The position numbers were made by a program, and so were the translations under genes. Shown in pieces: positions 1-11,314 of a DNA stretch of 64,000 bases (positions are counted from its first letter, which is position 1; every line of letters starts with the position of its first letter). The notes under the pieces were generated by a model, which was given only the letters and a program-made list of their open reading frames with translations, was not told the DNA's origin and ran no database searches. Source of the stretch: Diplolepis rosae (Eukaryota > Arthropoda > Insecta > Hymenoptera > Diplolepididae); the NCBI GenBank assembly GCA_030998225.1, contig JAPYXD010000581.1:1922001-1986000 (forward strand), read 5' to 3'.

Positions 1-938
1 ATCAGATTTTCACAATGTTAACCAACGCGAGTCTAGTCCAGTACCATGATCTCTACACGGCGAGTTCAGTTCAGTCTAGTCCAGTTTCATTATCTCTACG
101 TTACGAGTTCAGTCCAGCCTCATTAGATTTTACCGCTACTCAGACGAATTCCTACTCGACGCTGAGTTCAACGACATTAGAAAGTGAAGGGGAATCACCG
201 TCCAAAATTCTTTCTAAACTTGGATCAAGAACCGACTAGACCAACCGTCTCAACAACGAATTTCCCATCAAACAAGTATTATATCAACGATCTCAACGAG
301 GACTCAACTGACCACCTTCGCTCCACTGGACTCAATAATTCATGAGACAAATTTCACTCGGGGTAATTACAAAGGTACATCTAAATTTCAATTCGATTTC
401 CAATTACATGATGGTTATTCGTTTCTCAATTTGATTGTCAATAAACATACTTTATATCAATAACCATTCTCAATCACTGACTTCTCCTCATCCCTTAGAG
501 AGGATCCTTTTCGATCCTAACATAAAACGAGGAATCTTTTAAGAAGAGAAATGTTACGTTTCTGACGTAACAGTAGTATTTATTGAAGCAAAATTGTAAA
601 AATTGTCCAAAAACCAAATTTGTTATAGAATCTTAAGATATTGTATAATAGTAAAAAAGTCACTCAGAGCCAAAAAAAGGGAACTCAATTTTTCCAATGA
701 TCCTTTATTAAAAATCAAGAGCGCCAAGCTTTCGACCTTCACATTAGTGAAGTCGCAATAGTCGATAAGCTATCCAAGCTGGATTTAGTCATAAAAATAT
801 TCATGTGTAAAAAGACGAAGTCAGGAATTCATTGCTTGTGTCGATAGTGTAGTCAAAAGACAAATGGTAAGATGAAGAGTAGTTATAAGTAAGAAACAGC
901 TGAGAAGGCAGAATGAGAGAAATCGAGTGGGGTAAATA

Positions 939-2241
939 AAGGGTTTTCCAATAGGGACATAACAATTTTATCTATGAATAAAATACAGAAATATTTGAGA
1001 TATTGAGTTTAAATTTATTGTAAGTGTAGTGCAAGCATTACATTTTATGAATGAAATTCGATATCGGTCATATGACCACCACGAGCCCGTTTACAGCGGT
1101 CGATTCTTTGGACCCAATTTTCCACCACTCTGGCACACATTTCAACCGGAACGTTGGCAATTTCGCGTTGGATGTTGTCTTTGAGGTCGTCTAAAGTTGC
1201 TGGCTTGTTGGCATAGATCAGTGACTTGATATGGCCCCATAAAAGGAAATTCAATGGCGTTAGATCGCATGAACGAGGCGGCCATTCGACCAGACCATTT
1301 CTCGAGATAACACGTTCACCGAATTTGCCTTTCAATAAATCGATTGTGACGCGTGCTGTGTGGCTAGTGGCACCGTCTCGTTGAAACCACATATCGTTGA
1401 TGACAAGTTCATCCAATTCTGGCCACAACTAATCTCCTAACATAGCACGATAGCGCTCTCCATTGACGGTAACATGACGGTCGTTTTCATCCACGAAAAA
1501 ATACGGCCCAATCACACCTCCGGCATGAAAACCGCACCAAACAGTCACTTTTTACGGATGCATGGTGTCTCAAGAAGCACATTTAGGTTTGTTGCTGAAC
1601 AATAACGCATATTTTGCTTATTAACAAAGCGATTGATCCAGAAATGAGCATCGTCGCTGAGGATGATTTTTCGATGAAATTCTTCATTTTCTTCAACCTT
1701 TGCCAGAGCCCAATTGGAGAAGTTTCGGCGTTTCAAATGATCAAGTGGCTTTAGTTCTTGAGTCAATTTAATCCTGAAAGCATGTAGGCCAAGATCTTGT
1801 CGCATAATACGCCACAGTGTCGTTTGAGTGATGCCCAATTCTTGAGAACGACGTAGAATCGACTGATTTGGCTCATTTTGAATCGATGCACTTACGGCCG
1901 CGATTATTTCTTCGCTTTGAGCAATACGACATCTTTTTGGCACCGGAACGTCCAATAGTGTAAATTCGTTCTCGAATTTATCCACTATTGCACGCACAGC
2001 CTGTCGGGTGGGACGATTATTACGGCCGAAAATTGGAGTAAGCGCTCTTAAAGTTGCGACCACCGACTCAGAATTTCGGTAGTAATTTTTAATAATTTCC
2101 AAACGTTGCTGGTTCGTGAACTTTACCATGATGAAAATGTTGACTTTACCTAACGTTTTGACATTGACAGTTCATTGAAAAAGTTTAAGGGTGCGTTCAT
2201 ATAAAGATACGAAATTTTTATGTCCCTATTGAAAAACCCTT
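939..2241 (-). mobile_element. Tc1/mariner element, DD41D-like, copy 1
   Basis: A complete-length element with inverted ends beginning AAAGGGTTTT and sharing ATAGGGACATAA just inside. It is flanked by TA at 937-938 and 2242-2243. The inverted arm of the host Penelope element preserves the empty site, a single TA at 4958-4959 in the same context, so insertion and TA duplication are directly visible. The insertion therefore postdates formation of the inverted arms. A sister copy lies at 9110-10409. Confidence 0.93.
1045..2129 (-). pseudogene. DD41D-like Tc1/mariner transposase, broken
   Basis: This would be a cut-and-paste transposase. The 5' part (1545-2129) starts MVKFTNQQRLEIIK, a helix-turn-helix region of the DUF4817 type common in insects, and carries the first catalytic region (LSDDAHFW). 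The 3' part (1045-1428) carries the second Asp (RDGATSHTA) and the WPPRSCDL block. Spacing from the second Asp to the usual third Asp is 41 residues, hence DD41D-like, but here the third position is Asn (PLNFLLWG). A frameshift lies near ETPCIRKK, and a stop lies upstream of MWPELDE. The same frameshift occurs in the 9222 copy, so it predates their separation. Not functional. Confidence 0.92.
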
Positions 2242-2283
2242 TAGTATATTAATAAATATGGAATGAAAACAAGAAATCGAAAT

Positions 2284-4323
2284 TTAAATGTATTTTAAAA
2301 TTTTATCATAGATAGAATTTAAACGAATAGTATCATTTTGTTTGTTAATGCAATTCTTATTAGACTTGATATGTAGCCGTTCCGCTATATTTCTTTTGAA
2401 ATAATTCGATTCCTTGTTTAAGATCCTATAATCCTTCCACCCAAAATCATGACCTGAATCAATTCTGTGGTCGGTTATGACAGAATTAGTGGCAGAGACC
2501 AATCGAATGTTATTTTCATGTTCTTTGATTCGTGTGTTAATTCGTCTCTTGGTCTCACCCACGTAAACTGCGTCACAATCGTTACAATTAAGTTGGTAAA
2601 CAACGCCCTTAATGTGTTCTTTTGGGAGTATGTCTTGCCTCTTTTTATGATTCTTGAGTTTAATTTGTTATTTATCTTATAAACTGTTTGTATTCCTGCC
2701 TTATGTAATATTTTACCTAAATTCTGTGATAGCTTGTCAACAAAAGGGAGAGAAATACGGTGTTCGACTTTATTTTCGTTACAATTGTTTCTGGGTTTAT
2801 TATTCAAGTAAATTAACCGTTTGTGGATATGTTTGTTAATAAATTTCCAAGGATAATTGTTTTCCAAGAAGAGATTGCGAACTTTATTGATATTTTTATC
2901 TAAAAATTCCTTATCAGAAATGTGAAACGCTTTATCAATCAAATAAATTATAGTGAAGCGATTTTTTGGGATAAAGGGTGATGAGAAGCAAAAGCAATAA
3001 ATCGCCCCGATGCGGTTGGTTTAATAAACCAATCAAATTTAAAGGAAGTGTTGGATCTAAATATTGTTGTTTCCAAAAAATTGATGCGATTATTGTTCTC
3101 CATTTCATGAGTAAACTTTAATCTCGAATGGAAGGAATTAAAAACACCAATAATGTAGTCAATCTTGTCTATGGGGACCAAAGTAAGAATGTCATCAGCA
3201 TAGCTAAAAAACACAGGAATATCAAATTTAATATTTTTTAAGCAATAAGTTTCTAAATCCTGCATAACAATGTCAGCTAAAATGGGAAAGATAGGGGAAT
3301 CCATTGGGGTGCCATAAACTTGCTCATATAGTTTGTTATTAAAAGTAAAATACGTAGAATTTAAAAGAAATTTAACACAAGCAATGAATTCAATTTCTGG
3401 AATATTTGTGTTTACAACAACTTGATGAAACCGTTTTTTTAAACCTTCTATGACGAGTTCATGCGGAACATTTGTGAAGAGCGAGGAAAGATCAAGAGAA
3501 ATCAAAACGTAATTAATAGGGATGAAAATCTTTGACAATCTGTTGTTTAGATCAATATTATCTTTTACATAACTGAACGGTTTAGTGAGAGATTTCGAAA
3601 GGATATTGGAAATAAATTTAGCCAGAAAATACGTTGGACTATCAATAGATGGAATAATAATCCTAAGGGGATAGTTAGCTTTATGTATCTTTAGCAATCC
3701 GTAAGCTCGAGGTAAATTTCCGTCAGTATTCAAAAGAGAGAAATAAGTTGTTGCATTAATATAACCAGATTTTTTCCATCTTTTTAAGAAATCATTACAT
3801 TTATCTGCGGCTTTTTTCTAAGAGGGTTTCCGTTGATCTCTCTATACGTCTCGTCATCCTTCAAAATTTCATTCATCCCGACATTGTAATGACTCTTAAA
3901 CATAATGACGACCGAAACACCTTTATCCGCTTTAGTGACAAAAAGATCAGGATTAGCTTTTAAAAACTTATTTGTATTGTGAAAGTCATATAAAATCGAT
4001 CTATCCTCAATAGGTAAATGAGATTTTTGCTTGTAAAATCTCATTATTTCATTAGTAAAATCGGTTCTAATATCATTTCTTATATTGCTATCAATTTTTA
4101 AAATATTGCACTCAAATTCTTTAATAAATTCAGTTACTGGAATCTTGTTGTTACTCGAATAAGGTGCATTGTATTTATCACCATACGAAAGTGTACGTTT
4201 TACAAAATCAGGGATAACAATATTAGTCAAGTTGTTGCCACATGAATCATTAAATGAATGTCTAACATTTCTTTTTTGAGTGGACAAAAGTGTAAAGAAC
4301 TTGTTTCGACTTTTAAAAAACAA
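2284..4323 (-). pseudogene. Penelope-like reverse transcriptase/GIY-YIG endonuclease, frameshifted
   Basis: Read on the minus strand the pieces run in order. 3784-4323 is an N-terminal region with KADKGVSVV. 2948-3733 is reverse transcriptase with SLDLSSLFTNVP, GTPMDSP and the catalytic FSYADD. 2475-2942 is the thumb and linker. 2284-2562 is the end of a GIY-YIG endonuclease (YVGETKRRINTRIKEH read across a frameshift). The enzyme would nick target DNA and copy its own RNA. At least three frameshifts (near 3780, 2945 and 2560) break it. The GxPMGS motif has Asp for the second Gly. Family membership is clear; the copy is dead. Confidence 0.92.
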
Positions 4324-4431
4324 TTAATCAAAACGACGTATATATTTATTAAAATTGTTCTGGAAGAAATTATAAACAATATGTTGGGGAAGACACACAA
4401 AAATGTCAAATTTACGGCAATTAGTCAGGAA

Positions 4432-4916
4432 TCGAACGTCGCATTTCTCTCCCCTTTGTTGACAAACTATCACAGAATTTAGGTAAAATATTACATAAGG
4501 CAGGAATACAAACAGTTTATAAGATAAATAACAAATTAAACTCAAGAATCATAAAAAGAGGCAAGACATACTCACAAAAGAAAACATTAAGGGCGTTGTT
4601 TACCAACTTAATTGTAACGATTGTGACGCAGTTTACGTGGGTGAGACCAAGAGACGAATTAACACACGAATCAAAGAACATGAAAATAACATTCGATTGG
4701 TCTCTGCCACTAGTTCTGTCATAACCGACCACAGAATTGATTCAGGTCATGATTTTGGATGGAAGGATTATATAGGATCTTAAACAAGGAATCGAATTAT
4801 TTCAAAAGAAACATAGCAGAAATGCTACATATCAAGTCTAATAAGAATTGCATTAACAAATAAAATGATACTATTCGTTTAAATTCTAGCTATGATAAAA
4901 TTTTAAAATACATTTA
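4432..4916 (+). pseudogene. Inverted partial copy of the Penelope endonuclease end
   Basis: Plus-strand duplicate of the linker and GIY-YIG end of the gene at 2284-2760. The same reading order continues into the same 3' tail. It lies in the right arm of Penelope-like element 1 and lacks any reverse transcriptase. Small differences from the left arm include a missing base near 4770 and a stop near 4861. Confidence 0.85.
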
Positions 4917-5861
4917 AATTTCGATTTCTTGTTTTCATCCCATATTTATTAATAAACTATTTACCCCACTCGATTTTTCTCATTCTGCCTTCTCAGCTGT
5001 TTTTTACTTGTAACCACTCTTCATCTTACCATTTGTCTTTTGACTACACTATCGACACAAGCAATGAATTCCTGACTTCGTCTTTTCACATATGAATATT
5101 TTTATGACTAAATCCAGCTTGGATAGCTTATCGACTATTGCGACTTCACTAATATGAAGGTCGAAAGCTTGACGCTCTTGATTTTTAATAAAGAATCATT
5201 GGAAAAATTGAGTTCCCTTTTTTTGGCTCTGAGTGACTTTTTTACTATTATACAATATCTTAAGATTCTATAACAAATTTGGTTTTTGGACAATTTTTAC
5301 AATTTTGCTTCAATAAATACTACTGTTACGTCAGAAACGTAACATTTCTCTTCTTAAAAGATTCCTCGTTTTATGTTAGGATCGAAAAGGATCCTCTCTA
5401 AGGGATGAGGAGAAGTCAGTGATTGAGAATGGTTATTGATATAAAGTATGTTTATTGACAATCAAATTGAGAAACGAATAACCATCATGTAATTGGAAAT
5501 CGAATTGAAATTTAGATGTACCTTTGTAATTACCCCGAGTGAAATTTGTCTGATGAATTATTGAGTCCAGTGGAGCGAAGGTGGTCAGTTGAGTCCTCGT
5601 TGAGATCGTTGATATAATACTTGTTTGATGGGAAATTCGTTGTTGAGACGGTTGGTCTAGTCGGTTCTTGATCCAAGTTTAGAAAGAATTTTGGACGGTG
5701 ATTCCCCTTCATTTTCTAATGTCGTTGAACTCAGCGTCGAGTAGGAATTCGTCTGAGTAGCGGTAAAATCTAATGAGGCTGGACTGAACTCGTAACGTAG
5801 AGATAATGAAACTGGACTAGACTGAACTGAACTCGCCGTGTAGAGATCATGGTACTGGACT

Positions 5862-6160
5862 AGACTCGCGTTGGTTAACATTGTGAAAATCTGATGTTGA
5901 TTGAACTGACTGAACTCACGTTGGTTACATTGCAGAAATTGGATGTCGACTAAGTTACTGAACTGACTGAACTCGCGTTGGTTACATTGTAGAAATCTGA
6001 TGTTGACTGAACTGACTGAACTCGCGTTGGTTACATTGTAGAAATCTGATGTTGACTGAACTGACTGAACTGACGTTGGTTACATTGCAGAAATTGGATG
6101 TCGACTGAACTGACTGAACTCGCGTTGGTTACATTGTAGAAATCTGATGTTGACTGAACT
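5862..6160. repeat. 49-bp tandem repeat with GAACTGACT
   Basis: About five to six units with a period of 49 bp, each containing GTTGGTTACATTG, a GATGTTGACT or GATGTCGACT block and one or two copies of CTGAACTGA. Units alternate between two subtypes (TGTAGAAATCTGATG and TGCAGAAATTGGATG). The array abuts the right arm of Penelope-like element 1; the left arm begins inside the same kind of sequence at base 1, so the array may flank both ends. Confidence 0.85.
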
Positions 6161-6189
6161 GATCTCTATTAGAACTTTCGCTTTTTATA

Positions 6190-6510
6190 GAACTTTTGCA
6201 AGGTTGCCCATGGTGGGAGCAAAACAAGGTGTACAACCTTTGGTATTAAGATCGGATGAGTTGCCCTCTCTGATGACTCGTGCTCCAATGAAATTCATTA
6301 CCTGGCATTAATGTCATAGTCAAATATATCAAGTCTATTTTATCTGTTATTCGATTCTAACGAAAAGGTCAACTACTGTGGAAGTAAAAACAAGGTGTAC
6401 GATCTTTTCCATATTTTGGTGTTTAAAGTCGAATGAGTTGCCTTTACCGATGAGTCACGTTCCAATTAAATTTATTACTTGGCGTTAATGTCACAGCCAA
6501 ATATATCTAT
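6190..6510. repeat. Diverged tandem duplication, unit about 170 bp
   Basis: Two diverged direct copies (about 6190-6335 and 6356-6510) share AAGGTGTAC, GATGAGTTGCC, ATGTCA and CAAATATATC in the same order, offset by 166 to 176 bp. No reading frame is conserved. It may be the outer part of a terminal region of the Penelope-like element. Confidence 0.6.
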
Positions 6511-6519
6511 TTAGATTTG

Positions 6520-7140
6520 CCTCTCGATTTTAACGATCTTCCTATTTCTTGTTAGATCTTGCTGTTGAGTCAATATAATCAAGAACGTGGTAATGTTGCC
6601 TTGATCTCTTCATTGGTTCCTTAATTACTACCTACGAAAAATGTACTAAACATGATGTCTCCACTTTCAATCTATCGATTCAACGATTTTCAATAGGTAA
6701 CAATCTGTTACATATTACTTCTTCATTTTTGGACTGTAATGTTTCATTCGCATTGTATAATTCATTTCATTGTATTTTTTAGTCTTGATAAGGACTGAAG
6801 CTTCAGTCATAATGTAGACTTATTGAAAATTAAAGAAAAAATTATTTCTAAAAATAAATTTTAAAAAAATACCAGAAAGGCTATTTTATTCAATATCATT
6901 AATAATATAATGGTAACAACTACAATTATTTATTTATATTATTTTTTATTGTATCACTTATTCATGATGCTATTTAATCTAGTACTTCTTTAATCTTTGC
7001 TTCCGCCGTTTTTCGATAGATGGCCACAGCGGTAAGTGCTGGTCGAAATAGGCAGATGAAAAATGTCACACAGTATGCTCGGAGATCTGTCAACATAACG
7101 AGAGCACCACTTTAGTGAATTTGTATTTGCATCATAAATT
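6520..7140. other. AT-rich sequence without recognised feature
   Basis: No coding frame, RNA gene or clear repeat is recognised. The last part probably contains the 5' end of the mariner whose coding region begins near 7156. Confidence 0.5.
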
Positions 7141-7155
7141 TATTCTCGATCAAAG

Positions 7156-8361
7156 ATATCAGTTTTCAAGCCAAATTCTCATCAATTGCGACAAGTTTTG
7201 ATTTTCTGCTTTCATTTGAAGAAAACTGCGACTAAGGTAGAGCTGGGTATTATTTCAAATGAATCCATTTCAAATACCTATTTGAAATGCAAAATGCCAT
7301 TTCCCATTTTGTATTTTAAATAGGAAGAAGAAAACCATTTTGCATTTTCCATTTTAAATAGGTTTTCAAGCTATTTTCAACTTAAAATACTATTTTCTAG
7401 TTTTTTTTTGGTTCTACCCTGGACAAGTAAAAGCACATGTTGGCTTCCCACCGAAGAAATGATGCCATTGGTCAAAATTTGGCGCACGATTTAAAATTGA
7501 ATTAATTTAATTCGATATTGAATCGCGCGCGAGTTTACAGCCGATGGCAGAATTTCTCTGGCGGGAAGCCAACACGCGCTGCTCGCGCAGGCAGCCATTT
7601 TTCGAAACACTGATTTTATTTTACTATTTACTTATGCAGACATGATTTTGCGCCCAAGAAGAACATCCATGGGGGACGCAATATTCGAGAAGCAATTGCT
7701 ACTTAAAGCAAATGAACACATCCGCTAAGAATAATAAAAATTCTTGATATAATTTTTTGTATTATTAAAAATCCATTTTGCATTTTGTACTAACCTATTT
7801 CAAATATACATTTTGCATTTTTCATTTTAAATAGAAAATAGGAAACCATTATCTATCTTGCATTTTAAATGGGTTTTGCGAAGGTATTTTGCATTTTACA
7901 TTTTAAATACATTTTGAGAGCCATTTTACCCAGCTCTGAACTAAGGATCATCGAATACTCTCAAGTACTTACGGTGAGGCTGTTCTTAGTCAAAGAACGT
8001 GTCATGAGTGGTTTCAACGCTTCAAGAGCGGTGATTTTGATGCCGAGGACCGGCGTGGTGGTGGAAAACAGAAACTCTTCGAAGATCCTAAATTAGAGGC
8101 ATTACTTGCTGAAGACTAGTATTAAACACAAGAAGAATTAGGAGAATAATTGGGAGTGACTCGGCAAATCATTTTAAAACGCCTCAAAGCCATGGGAATG
8201 ATTCAGAAGCAAGGAAATTCGGTTCCGAATATTCATGGTGCCAAGGTTATGCTCTGCATTTGGTCGGACCAGCTCAGTGTGGTTTTTTCGAGATATCTGA
8301 CAATTGCCAGAAGGATAGAAAAAAAGTATTCGCTACCGATGGACAGTACTTTGAATCATAA
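7156..8361 (+). pseudogene. Mariner transposase, split by a MITE and internally deleted
   Basis: Reading resumes in one frame across the MITE at 7238-7938. Upstream codes for LRQVLIFCFHLKKTATK; downstream resumes DHRILSSTYGEAVLSQRT, then the helix-turn-helix typical of mariner (CHEWFQRFKSGDFD). Three stops follow at 8117-8151. After GNSVP at about 8227 the frame jumps directly to NIHGAKVMLCIW, so the central catalytic part has been deleted. The second and third catalytic Asp are absent. The start codon of the family is ATA here. Confidence 0.88.
7238..7938. mobile_element. hAT-type MITE, copy 1 (701 bp)
   Basis: A 701-bp non-autonomous element with inverted ends (T/C)AGAGCTGGGTA and TACCCAGCTCTG-like right end. 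It is flanked by an 8-bp duplication, GACTAAGG and AACTAAGG, with one mismatch. Eight-bp duplications and CAGxG ends fit hAT. The interior has an AT-rich outer part rich in ATTTTGCATTTT and a central inverted block with GGCTTCCCACC and GGCGGGAAGCC. It sits in the coding region of the mariner at 7156-8361. A 701-bp sister with a perfect 8-bp duplication is at 63017-63717. Confidence 0.9.
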
Positions 8362-8429
8362 ATAGGTGAACACTTTTTGAAAATAAAACCTCATTTTTTT
8401 CCAAAATATTAATAAAACATGATATGATT

Positions 8430-9107
8430 AATACTAGACTATCAATATACAAAATCTAAACATACACTCAAGACGCAGAATAGGGCAACTGGGTTCAGAA
8501 GCTTCCTACAATTATTTTTCTGGTGGTGCGGAGCGAGGAGTCGAAAGAGTGGCGACATAAACACCTTGAATTCGTTAAGTACCGTGAGAAGAAAAAGTGG
8601 CAGTGCCACTTTATCCTATTCGCTTTAACTCTTACCCATGACTGAAATAGTTCTTACGGTCTTGATTGTTTTGATGTGAGTATTACCTGCATTTAAAGAG
8701 GCAAAACCTGAAAGTGCCCCTAGTATGCGTCTTAAGTGTAACTCAAATTTCAATCGATTCTTCTGCGAACAGTTATGTAATAAATATCTTTAAACAAACG
8801 TTTCAGATAAAAAACACTTATAAACGAAAGTTTTATTTTTTTCTGACATCTCTTGAAAACTGAATAGGTTTCTACGCGGAGAAAAATAGTTGAAGTAATT
8901 TTACTCAACTCTGTTGATTAAACTTGGGACATAAGGACATTTGAACATCTATTAAATCCTAGTCGGGTAAAATGAATTTAATAAATACCTAAATCACTCA
9001 AAGTGAATAATAATAAGCGTTACATAGGGAATAGTAAGGAGTTGAGTAAAACGTTATCGACGGCAGGGCACCAACATGCGTCAGTGGATTAAAATGAAAT
9101 GTATAAG
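8430..9107. other. AT-rich spacer with a dispersed repeat at 8886-9055
   Basis: No gene is visible. The stretch 8886-9055 begins AGTTGAAGTAATTTTACTC and ends with GGAGTTGAGTAAAA, so it has short inverted ends and may be a small MITE. A related copy with the same ends and the shared string TTTGGGACATA lies at about 48985-49260. Confidence 0.5.
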
Positions 9108-9109
9108 TA

Positions 9110-10409
9110 AAGGGTTTTCCAATAGGGACATAACAATTTCGTATCTTTATATGAACGCACCCTTAAACTTTTTTAATGAACTGTCAATGTCAAAACGTTA
9201 GGTAAAGTCAACATTTTCATCATGGTAAAGTTCACGAATCAGAAACGTTTGGAAATTATTAAAAATTACTACCGAAATTCTGAGTCGGTGGTCGCAACTT
9301 TAAGAGCGCTTACTCCAATTTTTGGCCGTAATAATCGTCCCACCCGACAGGCTGTGCGTGCTATAGTAGATAAATTCGAGACCAAATTTACACTATTGGA
9401 CGTTCTGGTGCGAAAAAGACGTCGTATTGCTCGAAGCGAAGAAATAGTTGCAGCCGTAAGTGCATCGATTCAAAATGAGCCAAATCAGTCGATTTTACGT
9501 CGTTCTCAAGAATTGGGCATCGCTCAAACGACACTGTGGCGTATTATGTGAAAAAATCTTGGCCTACATGCTTTCAAGATTAAATTGACTCAAGAACTAA
9601 ATCCACTTGATCATTTGAAACGCCGAAACTTCTCCAATTGGGCTCGTGCAAAGCTTGAAGAAAATGAAGAATTTCATCGAAAAATCATCTTCAGCGATGA
9701 AGCTTATTTCTGGCTCAATGGCTTTTTTAATAAGCAAAATATGCGTTATTGGTCAGCAACAAACCTAAATGTGCTTCTTAAGACACCATGCATCCGCAAA
9801 AAGTGTCTGTTTGGTGCGGTTTTCATGCCGGAGGTGTGATTGGGCCGTATTTTTTCGTGGATGAAAACGACCGTCATGTTACCGTCAATGGAGAGCGCTA
9901 TCCTGCTATGTTGGAAGATTATTTGTGGCCAGAATTGGATGAATTTGACATCAACGATACGTGATTTCAATAAGACGGTGCCACTATCCACACAGCACGC
10001 GTCACAATCGATTTATTGAAAGGCAAATTCGGTGAACGTGTTATCTCGAGAAATGGTCCGGTCGAATGGCCGCCTCGTTCATGCGATCTATCGCCATTGG
10101 ATTACTTTTTATGGGGCCAAATCGAGTCACGGGTCTATGCCAACAAGCCAACAACTTTAGACGACCTCAAAGACAACATCCAACGCGAAATTGCATACGT
10201 TCCGGTCGAGATGTGCGCCAGAGTGGTGGAAAATTGAGTCCAGAGAATCGACCGCTGTAAACGGGCTCGTGGTGGTCATATGACCGATATCGAATTTCAT
10301 TCATAAAATGTAATGCTTGCACTACACCCACAATAAATTTGAACTCAATATTTCAAATGTTTCTATGTTTTATTCATAGATACAATTTTTATGTCCCTAT
10401 TGGAAAAAA
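9110..10409 (+). mobile_element. Tc1/mariner element, DD41D-like, copy 2 (right end lost)
   Basis: The left end AAAGGGTTTTCCAATAGGGA follows TA at 9108-9109 and matches the ends of copy 1 at 939-2241. The right end stops at ATGTCCCTATTGGAAAA without the terminal CCCTTT and runs directly into a 5'-truncated mariner. The junction thus joins two unrelated transposons, either by insertion with loss or by a deletion across both. Confidence 0.88.
9222..10306 (+). pseudogene. DD41D-like transposase, copy 2, broken
   Basis: It starts MVKFTNQKRLEIIK and is collinear with copy 1 at 1045-2129. An in-frame TGA ends the first segment at 9551. Reading resumes in the same frame to the frameshift near KTPCIRKK at about 9800; the shifted frame then continues MHPQKVSVWCG and on to GHMTDIEFHS. 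Stops also fall at 9961, 9970 and 10236. The second Asp (DGATIHTA) and the third (SPLDYFLWG) are both present, unlike copy 1. The frameshift is shared with copy 1. Confidence 0.92.
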
Positions 10410-10416
10410 GTGATAT

Positions 10417-11202
10417 GCACGATTTAAAAGAGGTGATTTTGGCTTGGAAGACGAAGAACGTCCTGGGCAGCCAAAAAAGTTTGAAGATGAAAAACTGAAA
10501 GCATTACTCGATGAAGATTGTTGCCAACCACAAGAAGAGCTCGCAGAATCTTTGGGAGTCACTCAAGCAGCCATTTCAAAATGTTTAAAAGCAGCCGAAT
10601 ACATTCAAAAGCAAGGAAATTGAGTTCCACATGAACTCAAGCCGAGAGACGTTGAAAGGCGGTTTTGCATGTCCAAAATTCTGCTGGAACCCCACAAAAA
10701 GAAGTCATTTTTTCATCGGATTGTTACTGGTGATGAAAAATGGATCCATTACGACAATCAGAAGGGTATGCTGTATTATGAGCTGCTAAAACCGGGTGAA
10801 ACCATCAATGGAAAACGCTACCGAACACAATTAATCCGCTTGAAGAAAGCAGTAGCCGAAAAACGCCCGGAATATGCGACCAGACACGAGGCAATAATTT
10901 TCCATCGTGACAACGCTCGGCCCCATGTTGCTATTCCGGTTAAGAACTATTTGGAAAACAGTGGATGGGAATTTTTACCCCACCCACCTTATAGCCCAGA
11001 CCTTGCCCCTTATGGCTACCATTTGTTCCGGTCGATGCAGAACGCCCTCACTAGAATACGGTTCAAATCAGAACAGGGTATCAAAAATTGGCTTGATTCA
11101 TTCTTGGTCACCAAGCCGGCGCAGTTCTTTTGGGATGGAATTCACAAATTGCCGGAAAGATGGGAAAAAGTCATAGCTTTAGATGGGCAGTACTTTGAAT
11201 AA
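10417..11202 (+). pseudogene. Mariner transposase, 5'-truncated
   Basis: The C-terminal three quarters of a D34D mariner transposase, from RFKRGDFGLEDEE through the DNA-binding LGVTQAAISK and ending DGQYFE. The first catalytic Asp is present (TGDEKW) and the second (HRDNARPH). The third Asp is Gly (LAPYGYHLF). About 30 residues are missing after HYDNQKG, and a TGA replaces the Trp of GNWVPH. The family is the same as at 31896-33178, 49430-50030 and 53185-54400. The 3' end is cut by Penelope-like element 2. Confidence 0.9.
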
Positions 11203-11259
11203 TACTATTGTAAATGTTTGCGATCAATGAGGGTCAAATATAAAGAAGAAAACTCTTCA

Positions 11260-11314
11260 TAATGTCAAAATTGTTGCGACGTTTCGTTGGCTATGGGTTT
11301 GCCAACCTCATCAG
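11260..11314 (-). ncRNA. Hammerhead-ribozyme-like motif, inverted arm
   Basis: The same core and stem as at 13242-13295, on the minus strand, downstream of the minus-strand endonuclease. Core and stem match the other arm exactly, as expected either for recent duplication or for constraint. Confidence 0.55.

Larger units (their letters stand above)
1..5895. mobile_element. Penelope-like element 1 with long inverted arms
   Basis: A Penelope-like retroelement whose reverse transcriptase and GIY-YIG endonuclease lie on the minus strand at 2284-4323. The left part (1 to about 2755, once the mariner at 939-2241 is removed) is repeated inverted at about 4440-5895. The arms are close: the 74-codon open frames at 15-239 and 5657-5881 differ by one residue (Ser versus Asn). 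The left arm still matches at base 1, so the element continues beyond the window. Inverted partial copies are known for Penelope elements. The element ends at the 49-bp tandem repeats near 5862, which may belong to its terminal region. Confidence 0.85.

Noticed and set aside
5085..5190. Hammerhead motif in Penelope-like element 1
   Set aside because: GGTCGAAAGC is present but no CTGATGA core precedes it; the nearest is CTAATATGA.
5861..6160. CRISPR-like array
   Set aside because: Units are contiguous tandem repeats of 49 bp without unique spacers, in a eukaryotic genome.
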